Positions 1-6,600 of a stretch of DNA of 7,483 nucleotides are shown in pieces. The stretch's first letter is position 1. Each line of letters opens with the position of its first letter. A program made the translations under genes and the position numbers. The notes below the pieces were generated by a model. The model saw only the letters and a program-made list of their open reading frames with translations. It made no database searches and was not told where the DNA came from. The stretch spans positions 1-7,483 of the forward strand of contig JAKVCH010000142.1 in the NCBI GenBank assembly GCA_022447485.1, given 5' to 3'. The stretch comes from Polyangiaceae bacterium. Lineage in GTDB: Bacteria; Myxococcota_A; Polyangia; Polyangiales; Polyangiaceae.

Positions 1-222
1 TTCCCAAGCCAGACAATGGTCAAGCCCCTGCTCAAGGCAAGACTCAAAACTGAATACCTTTTCATAACACTCTTGCGCTTCATCAACACCTTGTTCTGAC
101 TTGCTTTGGTAGAGAAAACGTAAACGATGACCTTGATTCGACAATCCTACGCACAGCCTCCTCAGAGTGGCTTCAGCACCGCCTTGAGCTCCCAAGAGTT
201 CATGAACCATCAATATCTTCAT
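1..222 (-). CDS. GT4-like glycosyltransferase, N-terminal part (runs off left edge)
   Basis: The minus strand from an ATG at 222 to the window edge is open for 74 codons without a stop. The product begins MKILMVHELLGAQGGAEATL and continues LRRLCVGLSNQGHRL. This is the usual start of a GT-B/GT4 glycosyltransferase: a first beta strand, then a glycine-rich loop with GGAE, then a helix and a GH-containing second strand. A GAGGG Shine-Dalgarno-like site (229-233) lies six bases upstream of the ATG. The stop of the preceding glycosyltransferase gene shares one base with this start (TGATG), so the two are probably translationally coupled. Only the acceptor-side N-terminal region is visible. Donor-site residues and the E-x7-E motif would lie off the window, so the sugar specificity and the integrity of the gene cannot be judged. 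Confidence 0.8.
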   Translation of the reverse strand, partial: MKILMVHELLGAQGGAEATLRRLCVGLSNQGHRLRFLYQSKSEQGVDEAQECYEKVFSFESCLEQGLDHCLAWE

Positions 223-1462
223 CAGCTACCCTCAACCGCTGCACGACACTCTTCTAGTAGCCCAGCAGCAGTCGTCTCCCAGGAAAACCCCCGGGCCCAG
301 TGCATCGCTAAGCTCCGTTGCTCCGGCGTTCGCCAGCCCTCCATAAGCATTCGCTCCAACGCAGCGGTAATCGAGTCAACAGAATAGGGATCAAAGAAAA
401 AACCATAAGGCCCCACGACCTCTGGGAGCGCCCCAGCCTGAGCAACAGCCACCGGCAGCCCCAAAGCCAACGCCTCCACAGCTGGTAAACCAAACCCCTC
501 ATAAAGGCCCGGCAATACGACGCCTGCCGCTCCCCCCATCAAAGACCTTAATCCTTCGGAGGATACGTAGCCCGGAAATAGAACGTGGTCCTCTAAACTC
601 AATTCATGAACAAGAGCGCGTAGTTCTGATTCGGCACCCCAGTCAGCACCAGAGAGAACGAGTTGAGTACCAGACTCTCGCGCCAACGGTCGAAATGCTT
701 GGATCAGACGAGCGTGATTCTTAGCTGGTGCTTCAAATCGCGCTGGATAGTAAATATAGGGGTGTTCGCTCAACCCACGACAATAACCCTGAGGATCGCC
801 TGGTCCTTGATCGTCTTCTTCGAGGGAAGCGTCCGAGCCCCGCCAACTGGACCGAGCAGTGTCTGCTGACAGGCATACATCTCTTCTATTACCCAAGGCT
901 TTCGATCGAGAAAAACGGCTATCGACGCCATTATAAACCACACGAATATTTTTTTCTTCGAGCCCCACGAGCTGCGTCATGTCGTCTTTCGTCGCCTGAC
1001 TAATAGCCACGAGTCTCGTTTGTTTGGGCAGGAGCCCCATGATGACCCGATGAAAATATTGCATACGAAGCCAGTCGTACTTCCTCGGTAAATGCAATTG
1101 GGCCAAGTCATGAACCACGGCTACGGTGGGTAAACAGCGAGGCTGAACAATGCGACGGTTCGCGGCTAAGAGTAATAAAATATCGCTGCCCTCTTTTTTA
1201 ACGCGCCGCTCTAGAAACCAAGGTGCCAAGCCGCGCCCAAAGCGGCCGAGAAAAAAAGGCGCGGGAGAAAAAGCTTTTCAACCTCCCCCGGAAGTTCTTG
1301 AAATAGTCCGAGGTCGTCGGCAGCGCCTACGAGCAATAATTCATGACCTTGGGCCGCGCAGTGATGGGCAAGGGGCGGAATAACGCCTTTAAAATAGCTT
1401 CCAAGGCCAGAACGACCAGCATCTGATCCACTGACCAATACGGCTATTTTGAGTCCAGCCAT
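222..1462 (-). CDS. GT4 family glycosyltransferase, interrupted by a -1 frameshift
   Basis: Two overlapping frames make one enzyme. The first (1462 to 1211, 83 codons plus stop) has the N-terminal strand and Gly-rich loop MAGLKIAVLVSGSDAGRSGL. The second (open to 222) has VVHDLAQLHLP, AISQATKDDM, VVYNGVDSRF, the donor-phosphate pair R and K in ARFEAPAKNH, and the E-x7-E motif in YEGFGLPAVEAL. Joined by a -1 shift at 1251-1257, the product is 413 residues, a normal GT4 length, with R242, K248, E322 and E330. The joined frame reads LFFLGRFGRGLAPWFLERR across the junction, which suits the family. The ATG at 1462 has a near-perfect Shine-Dalgarno. The only start for the second part alone is a TTG at 1229 with no ribosome site. 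It could be a pseudogene, a homopolymer sequencing error, or a gene expressed by slippage. The family is known to transfer hexoses with retention; the sugar is not predictable. A polar insertion follows NGVD. Confidence 0.82.
1230..1257 (-). other. Candidate -1 slippery site with downstream hairpin
   Basis: On the minus strand, seven T (1251-1257) followed by C give, in the frame of the upstream part, the heptamer U UUU UUC, which fits the X XXY YYZ pattern for -1 ribosomal slippage. Three bases further on, GCCGC (1242-1246) can pair with GCGGC (1230-1234) across a seven-base loop, with one possible G-U pair extending it. The -1 frame entered here is open through the rest of the glycosyltransferase, whereas the original frame ends at TAG (1211-1213). 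A run of seven identical bases is also a common place for an indel or a sequencing error. The function is inferred; the heptamer, hairpin and frame relation are directly visible. Confidence 0.4.
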
Positions 1463-1508
1463 TATCCCACCTCCTCGTGATCCGTCTTCTCTACTGTAAA
1501 GCGACCAC
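1463..1508. other. Divergent intergenic spacer
   Basis: This short spacer separates the leftward glycosyltransferase pair from the rightward flippase operon. It should hold, or lie next to, both promoters. On the minus strand TTGGCT and TACAGT lie 15 bases apart (about 1493-1519), which is a poor promoter match. No convincing -35/-10 pair was found for the rightward unit. If the flippase starts at the ATG at 1584, the spacer grows to about 120 bases. Confidence 0.35.
1468..1475 (-). promoter_or_regulatory. Ribosome binding site deciding the glycosyltransferase start
   Basis: The minus strand reads AGGAGGTG, an almost complete match to the anti-Shine-Dalgarno complement, five bases before the ATG at 1462. 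It fixes that ATG as the start, even though the same frame stays open further upstream to about 1645, where it would cross the flippase start. Confidence 0.75.
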
Positions 1509-3146
1509 TTGGGAGCCAACTTGAGAGACCCTCGCCCTCCAAAATCACCTCTTCCTCGCAAAATCCTGAGCGCGTCCAGAATCATGACCAATGCGGGAGC
1601 GAGACAACTCGACCGCTGCCTAGAAATAGCAGGTGCGCTGCTCACTCTACCCTTCCTTATCCAAACGCTGGGGACGGATAACTACGGGCTTTGGGCTATC
1701 GTTTGGTCAATTATCGGCCTCTACGCACTGATCGACTTCGGTTTTTCTGGAGCTGTGGTCAAATTCTTGGCCCAAACTCACAGCTCTCCATCAAATGCAG
1801 GGCAAAGTCACTGTCTCAGCACCCTCTTCTGGGTTTTCGTCACCCAAATGGGCATCCTGCTCGGTATAACGCTGCTCTGCCTTCCTACGCTCGGCCACTG
1901 GCTACATCCGGTCAGCACTCTTCACGCCGAGTTTCGCAAAGCGATGACGATCGTGGGCTGTGGCTACGCTCTACAAATACCGCTCTCAGTATTTCGCGGC
2001 GTACTGATTGCTGAGCAGCGAGGTTGGATTGCTCACCTGGGGCGCGGCATTTCTCAAGCCCTGTACATTCTGGCTGTCTTTCTGATTCTTCCCTTCTATC
2101 CTCAGCTCAGCACCCTAGCCTGGATCAGCTGGATCACGGCGCTGGGCCCAGGGTTAGTTGCTCTCACTTGGGTTTACTTTCAGCCAAGAACGCCACTGCG
2201 TCTGCAGCCGAGTCTCTTCAAATGGAAAGAGTTGAGAAGACTCGGTGGATTCTCTGTCCATCTAGCATTGATTCAAGTCTGTCTATTTGTCGCCACCCGC
2301 GCCGACACTTTGATCATTCAGGCCTTTCTCTCGCTTGAAGCGGTGGCACTCTACGCTGTCGCGGCTCGTATTGCAGACCAATTACGCTCGTTTTGTATAC
2401 AAATCACCCATACAACAACGCCTGTCATCGCCGAGCTTGACGGCGCACGAGACGATCAATCGCTCAAAAAACTTTGGCTTAAGTCAACGCACTACACTCT
2501 TGCTTTCTCCCTGCCCCTTCTGGGTGGGGCTTTTTTCTTTGCTCAAGAGATACTGATTGCTTGGGTGGGGCAAAGCTTCGCCCCAGCCGCACCAGCTCTG
2601 CAATTTCTTCTCGCTGCTGTCTTCTGCTCCCTGCTCTTTTCAGCTTCACAAAACCAACTCAGTATGCGTGGCGAAGAGTCTTTTCTTTCCAAAGCCATGG
2701 GTTGTGGGCAACTCGCTAATATCGCTCTTTCTATCATGGTAGCGAGAGAGTGGGGCATAGTTGGAGTTGCCGCCGTGACCTTAATTGTCCCAGCCTTCAC
2801 CGACATTCTCCTGGTACAGCCCAGGGTCTCGCGCCTCTACTCTATTTCCTTAGGACGGTTTCTCAGAGAAGTGTTGGAGCCTCTCTTGGCACCCGTCAGC
2901 GCCGGTATCGCCGTGCTATTTTTGCTGGAGTATCTCTTGAAGCCGAGCACCCTCAGCGAAATCGCCTTTTCTGAGCTTGTTCTCCTCACCATCTATGGCT
3001 GGACGTACCTTCTACGTAACCCGCAGGAAAAACGCTGGCTTCGCGATGCCCTCAGGAGAAAAGATCAGCGGTCGTCGGCATTCTACCCTCAAGGTTTGGC
3101 TCGAAAGACCGCTTCTATGGTGAAGGAGGAGACGAAGATTCAATGA
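1509..3146 (+). CDS. wzx: Wzx-type polysaccharide flippase (MOP superfamily)
   Basis: This integral inner-membrane protein of up to 545 residues should flip undecaprenyl-diphosphate-linked repeat units to the periplasm. The N-terminal region has the family signature LIQTLGTDNYGLWAI (about 51-65) followed by LIDFGFSGAVVKFLAQ (about 74-89). About 14 hydrophobic segments can be counted, roughly at 37-55, 60-78, 103-125, 145-167, 172-196, 201-223, 243-262, 268-290, 328-350, 361-382, 400-412, 417-437, 460-476 and 484-502, ending in a basic cytoplasmic tail. The start is uncertain. The outermost is TTG 1509; TTG 1521 has GGAG five bases upstream; ATG 1584 is the first ATG but would remove RKILSASRI, which resembles the start of the first helix in relatives. 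The gene overlaps the next by ATGA. Flippases diverge strongly, so substrate and exact subfamily cannot be read; the symbol is by type only. Confidence 0.88.
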   Translation: MGANLRDPRPPKSPLPRKILSASRIMTNAGARQLDRCLEIAGALLTLPFLIQTLGTDNYGLWAIVWSIIGLYALIDFGFSGAVVKFLAQTHSSPSNAGQSHCLSTLFWVFVTQMGILLGITLLCLPTLGHWLHPVSTLHAEFRKAMTIVGCGYALQIPLSVFRGVLIAEQRGWIAHLGRGISQALYILAVFLILPFYPQLSTLAWISWITALGPGLVALTWVYFQPRTPLRLQPSLFKWKELRRLGGFSVHLALIQVCLFVATRADTLIIQAFLSLEAVALYAVAARIADQLRSFCIQITHTTTPVIAELDGARDDQSLKKLWLKSTHYTLAFSLPLLGGAFFFAQEILIAWVGQSFAPAAPALQFLLAAVFCSLLFSASQNQLSMRGEESFLSKAMGCGQLANIALSIMVAREWGIVGVAAVTLIVPAFTDILLVQPRVSRLYSISLGRFLREVLEPLLAPVSAGIAVLFLLEYLLKPSTLSEIAFSELVLLTIYGWTYLLRNPQEKRWLRDALRRKDQRSSAFYPQGLARKTASMVKEETKIQ

Positions 3147-4399
3147 AACGGCGAGTGCTATTTGTCTTTATTGATGCTTTTGGTCCCCGCCAGCAAGAGC
3201 GCTTCGGAGCAAGACTCGCTCAATTTAAGTACCGTCGCAGTCTGAAAGGAGTCCTGGGCTACACATCGGGCGCCCTGCCAGCGATTCTTACGGGGACAGC
3301 ACCCTGCATTCACGGACGAGCATGCCTTTTTTCCTGCGCGGCTACCCAAGACTCTCTCCTCTCACCCTTGGGATGGCTGGGCCTACTCCCTTCGGTGATT
3401 CACGAACAACCCAGGCTCCGGCAATGGGCCAGTCAATGGTTGAAAAAGAAAAGGGGATTCACCGGCTACTTGGACCTTCATAAGGTCCCCCCCGATCTTT
3501 TTAAATACTTCGACCTACCCGAAAAGGAAGATCTCTTCTACGCAAAGGAGATTGGTGGTCAGCCAACTTTTTTACAACAAGCGCGAGCCGCCGGCTTGTC
3601 TGTATTTGCTGCGCCCTGGCAACTACCGGAAAAAGAACGCTGGCGAAAGGTGCATGAAGAGCTCGCTCATACAGCGCCCGATCTTACATTCCTCTACGCA
3701 GCAGAACTCGACCGAGTTTTGCACGCTGAGGGCAATCGAGGCTCTCAAGCAGAACAAGTCATTGCTGACATCAGCGCCAACATAGAGAGAGCTCAAGAGT
3801 GTCTCCAGTCCAAACCGGGAGAGCTCCTCACGATCATCGTAGGTGACCATGGGATGTCAGATGTTCTGGCCCATGTCGACCCAACAACGGTCACTCAGCA
3901 CTTTCAACCAGGCTCAGTCTTTGTAGATGCGACAATGATTCGGTTTTACGGCACGCCCCAAGATATCGATCTGAGCGAAAAGCTGATCGCTGACGCCAGT
4001 TGGCCCGGAACTTTTCTTCGTGAGGAGGGACTACGAGCCGCGGAATTTCCGACAACAGGGAGCCCTTTTGGAAAAGCAATTTTCGTTCTTGATGAAGGCG
4101 TTTCTTTTTCGCCAAGCTTTTTGGGCAAAGCACCCCAGGGGATGCACGGCTATACCTCTGAATTTGAATCCCATGCTGCAGCGATTAGTGCGGACGCCCC
4201 GCTACCAGAAGGACTGCACAGCCTCACAGACCTTTCAGGTTGGGTCCTCGACAGCCTGAACCTCGAGTCAGCGAAAGGAAGAAAAAGCCCAGAGAACGAT
4301 AAGGCTCTCGTGCCGTCAGCCTATGCATCGAAGAAGTCTGTCTATGAAATTCCCCACTTAGGTATGCAGAAAAGCCAATCTTTGAGAACAGACATCTAG
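3143..4399 (+). CDS. Alkaline-phosphatase-superfamily (NPP-like) phosphodiesterase
   Basis: This 418-residue protein carries every active-site element of the type I phosphodiesterase/nucleotide pyrophosphatase group. These are D11 in FVFIDAFG, a candidate nucleophile T41 (or S42) in GYTSGALPAILTGTAPCIHG, D190 and H194 in ELDRVLHAEG, D235 and H236 in VGDHGMSD, and H335 in GMHGYTSE. Such enzymes use two metal ions, usually zinc, to hydrolyse phosphodiester or phosphoanhydride bonds. There is no signal peptide or membrane helix: the hydrophobic stretch at 4-10 is the core strand that ends at the metal ligand D11. It is therefore probably cytoplasmic. The last 45 or so residues are a polar tail outside the catalytic fold. 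Its ATG overlaps the flippase stop (ATGA), with AAGGAGGAG some 11-13 bases upstream, so it is coupled to the flippase. Relatives occur in polysaccharide clusters as far as I recall, but the substrate is unknown; nucleotide-sugars, lipid-diphosphate sugars or phosphoester-decorated intermediates are guesses. Confidence 0.85.
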   Translation: MKRRVLFVFIDAFGPRQQERFGARLAQFKYRRSLKGVLGYTSGALPAILTGTAPCIHGRACLFSCAATQDSLLSPLGWLGLLPSVIHEQPRLRQWASQWLKKKRGFTGYLDLHKVPPDLFKYFDLPEKEDLFYAKEIGGQPTFLQQARAAGLSVFAAPWQLPEKERWRKVHEELAHTAPDLTFLYAAELDRVLHAEGNRGSQAEQVIADISANIERAQECLQSKPGELLTIIVGDHGMSDVLAHVDPTTVTQHFQPGSVFVDATMIRFYGTPQDIDLSEKLIADASWPGTFLREEGLRAAEFPTTGSPFGKAIFVLDEGVSFSPSFLGKAPQGMHGYTSEFESHAAAISADAPLPEGLHSLTDLSGWVLDSLNLESAKGRKSPENDKALVPSAYASKKSVYEIPHLGMQKSQSLRTDI

Positions 4400-5638
4400 A
4401 TGAGCAGCGTACATATTCCGAGAAGACTTTCTGCAGCTTTCTGGGGCGGCACAGAGCGCGTGCTCGCAGAAACGCTTCCCTATCTCCCAGAGGAGCAGTA
4501 CCAACCGCGCATCTTTACGACGAATGCTCTCGGCGGAGAAGAGTTTGACCAATTAGACACGGTGCCCATTCGTCGTTTTGATTACCTTTACCCAGAATGG
4601 CCCCTAAGCAGAGAGCGGCACCGTCAATATGACCTCTGCGGGGGCAACCTAGTCAGCTTTTCATTGGCTCAAGAATTATCCAAGACCCCCAATCTCAAAA
4701 TCGTCCACTGCCACACGGGAAATCGACTTGGTGCGCAATGCCTCCGTGCTGCCCGCAAAAGAAAGGTGCCTTGTTTACTGACTCTTCATGGTGGCTACTT
4801 CGACATCCCTCAAGAGCACGCAGAAAAACAAAAAGGAATTCCGAAAGAAATCTCTCTTCCGTGGGGAAAAGTACTTTCAGCAATCTGGCAGACCCCCCAA
4901 TTAGTCGCGGATGTCGATGCCTTGATCTGCGTCGGCCTACAAGAATATGAAAAAGCAAAAGCCGCTTTACCTGATCAAAGGGTCGAGTATTTGCCGGGTG
5001 GAGTTGATCTAGAACAATTTCGCTACCCGTCCTCCAATCAACATCGAGCCAACCTGGGGATAAGAGAAGACGAAGTTGTTGTCCTCTGTGTAGCTCGGCT
5101 TGATCATCAGAAAGATCAAGCCACCCTCATCCAAGCGATTCATCAAATTGAGCCTCTTCCCCACCTACTTTTAGTGGGCCCAGAAACGTCAGCGGGTTAT
5201 CGAGACGAGCTTCATCGCCTGGTCGAGAACCTAGGGTTGCACTCAAATATTCATTTTTTGGGCGGGGTCCAGCCTGCGGACATCCCCTCCTTCTATCAAG
5301 CCGCAGATATTGCTGTTTTACCCAGTCTTCATGAACCATTTGGGCTCGGGCTGATCGAAGCATGGGCTTCAGAGACGCCGATTATCTGCTCGAACCGAGG
5401 GTTTCCTGGCTGGGTCTTGCAAAAACAAGAAGAAGGGCTCCTCTTTGAGCCAGGGCAATTTATTCAGCTTCGCCAATGTATTCAGCAGCTGATTCAGTCA
5501 GAAAGTAGAGCTCTTGAATTGGTCACGGCCGGAGCTCGAAAGGCACGTCAATTCACCTGGCGGGCTCGGGCAAAACGTCTCACCGCTATCTATGATGAAC
5601 TAATCGAACGAGAGGAGAACCAAAAGCATGCCGCCTAG
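4400..5638 (+). CDS. GT4 family glycosyltransferase
   Basis: This 412-residue GT-B enzyme is complete. Its start HIPRRLSAAFWGGTERVLAE (5-24) has the Gly-rich acceptor loop WGGTE. KIVHCHTGNRLG (100-111) and LLTLHGGYFD (126-135) are the strand and loop motifs of the N-terminal domain. YLPGGVDLEQF (197-207) begins the donor domain. R233 and K238 in VARLDHQKDQ should bind donor phosphate, and E312/E320 in HEPFGLGLIEAWA form the E-x7-E motif. The family transfers a sugar from a nucleotide donor with retention on the cytoplasmic face; here it would extend the lipid-linked repeat unit. The ATG follows the previous TAG with no gap (TAGATG), and only a weak GAG lies upstream, so translation is probably by re-initiation or coupling. 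The 3' end overlaps the next gene by 11 bases. Donor and linkage cannot be predicted. Confidence 0.92.
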   Translation: MSSVHIPRRLSAAFWGGTERVLAETLPYLPEEQYQPRIFTTNALGGEEFDQLDTVPIRRFDYLYPEWPLSRERHRQYDLCGGNLVSFSLAQELSKTPNLKIVHCHTGNRLGAQCLRAARKRKVPCLLTLHGGYFDIPQEHAEKQKGIPKEISLPWGKVLSAIWQTPQLVADVDALICVGLQEYEKAKAALPDQRVEYLPGGVDLEQFRYPSSNQHRANLGIREDEVVVLCVARLDHQKDQATLIQAIHQIEPLPHLLLVGPETSAGYRDELHRLVENLGLHSNIHFLGGVQPADIPSFYQAADIAVLPSLHEPFGLGLIEAWASETPIICSNRGFPGWVLQKQEEGLLFEPGQFIQLRQCIQQLIQSESRALELVTAGARKARQFTWRARAKRLTAIYDELIEREENQKHAA

Positions 5639-6575
5639 CAAACGCCTTCACGCCGCCTTGCGCTCCTCCGAGCCGCTCGACCATCTATCTCTTGAATACC
5701 AAGAACCGCAAAACGACAATCAAAGGCCATACAAGCACCGGAGTCGAAAACGAAGAGAGATCCAGTCGGTACCAACAAGCACGCGCCAACTCTCTCTGTG
5801 GAACCGAAGGCACGAATTATTCGGAGTAAGAATAGCGGATGCAACCATGAATGAGGCAGCCGATCTTCTTGATAGCTATATCGAAGACAATTCCCCTCCG
5901 CGGGCGGTCTACTTTGTGAACGCACATACATTGAACTGTCTCTTCTGCACACCTGGATATACATTACCCTTCCAACGGGCTGCTACTATTTTCGGCGACG
6001 GCGTCGGAGTGAGTATCGCCATGAAAGTTCTCCACGGGCTTCAGCCCCGAGACAATGTAAATGGCACAGACTTTCTCCCCTTCTTCTTAAGTCGCTCTCA
6101 AAAGAAAAAGAGGCGAATATTTTTACTCGGCTCCGCACCCGGTGTGGCGAGACTAGCTGGTCAAAAAATTTCCATCATTCATCCAAATTGGCAAGTCGTA
6201 GGCAGTCATCACGGCTTCTTTCAAAAAAGCCAAAGTGCTGAGCTCATCAAAAGAATCAACAGCACCCAACCGGACCTCCTCCTAGTCGCCCTTGGAAACC
6301 CCCTTCAAGAAAAATGGATCGACGATAACCTTCAGCAGCTTGAAGTACCCGTCGCGATGGGGGTCGGTGCGCTTTTGGAATACCTGGCTGGCCTCAAAAC
6401 GCGAGCCCCCTATTGGATGCGGAAAAGACGCCTGGAATGGCTCTACCGAATGCTATTTCATAAGGATAAATTCCTCCGCTACTTTCTGGGAAACCCGCTT
6501 TTCCTTTGGCGCATGGCACATGCCAAACTTCGTCAGCTCAAAACCGACTCTCACTTCCGGAAACCGCAAGACTGA
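5628..6575 (+). CDS. WecG/TagA/CpsF family (GT26) glycosyltransferase
   Basis: This 315-residue enzyme belongs to the group that moves ManNAc, ManNAcA or a related sugar onto an undecaprenyl-linked acceptor. Family motifs run in order: FGVRI (65-69), FVNAHTLN (96-103), IFGDGVGVSIAM (121-132) with the probable catalytic Asp D124, NVNGTDFLP (143-151), IFLLGSAPG (164-172), ALGNPLQEKWID (221-232), AMGVGALLEYLAG (243-255) and the C-terminal RAPYWMRKRRLEWLYRM (259-275). T101 and D124 match, by motif position, the Thr/Asp pair of TagA. The family is usually about 240-250 residues. Here a polar, Arg-rich extension of about 60 residues precedes the domain, and its start is supported by AGAGGAG (5611-5617) ten bases before the ATG. 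No alternative ATG, GTG or TTG start is evident between 5628 and the domain. It is the last gene of the rightward unit. The exact sugar is inferred from family only. Confidence 0.9.
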   Translation: MPPSKRLHAALRSSEPLDHLSLEYQEPQNDNQRPYKHRSRKRREIQSVPTSTRQLSLWNRRHELFGVRIADATMNEAADLLDSYIEDNSPPRAVYFVNAHTLNCLFCTPGYTLPFQRAATIFGDGVGVSIAMKVLHGLQPRDNVNGTDFLPFFLSRSQKKKRRIFLLGSAPGVARLAGQKISIIHPNWQVVGSHHGFFQKSQSAELIKRINSTQPDLLLVALGNPLQEKWIDDNLQQLEVPVAMGVGALLEYLAGLKTRAPYWMRKRRLEWLYRMLFHKDKFLRYFLGNPLFLWRMAHAKLRQLKTDSHFRKPQD

Positions 6576-6600
6576 GCGGAACACCATCAACCTCAAAACA
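6576..6600. other. Convergent gene junction
   Basis: Only 25 bases separate the stops of the GT26 gene and the leftward Wzz/GumC-like gene. A weak four-base stem (CCGC 6564-6567 with GCGG 6576-6579) spans the GT26 stop but has no T-run, so no intrinsic terminator can be called in either direction. Confidence 0.4.

Noticed and set aside
949..955. Second seven-base homopolymer in the same gene as another frameshift site
   Set aside because: The frame on both sides is continuous and family-like (EEKNIRVVYNGVD), so no shift is needed here.
728..1003. Plus-strand open frame of 91 codons antisense to the GT4 glycosyltransferase
   Set aside because: It has no recognisable domain or ribosome site, and the opposite strand encodes clear glycosyltransferase motifs over the same bases.
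222..1229. The C-terminal part of the split glycosyltransferase as an independent gene starting at TTG 1229
   Set aside because: It would lack the N-terminal strand and glycine loop of the fold, has no ribosome site, and the missing part lies directly upstream in another frame.
1463..1645. Upstream extension of the glycosyltransferase N-terminal frame to a start near 1645
   Set aside because: The extension is low-complexity and crosses the flippase start, and the ATG at 1462 has a near-perfect Shine-Dalgarno site and the correct family N-terminus.
2543..2806. Minus-strand open frame of 87 codons inside the flippase gene
   Set aside because: It has no domain similarity that I can recognise and lies opposite well-formed transmembrane segments of the flippase.
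3152..3175. Signal peptide at the start of the phosphodiesterase
   Set aside because: The hydrophobic stretch is only about seven residues and ends at the metal-binding Asp, so it is the first core strand of the fold.
6564..6579. Intrinsic terminator at the end of the GT26 gene
   Set aside because: The stem is only four base pairs with an eight-base loop, and there is no T-run after it on either strand.
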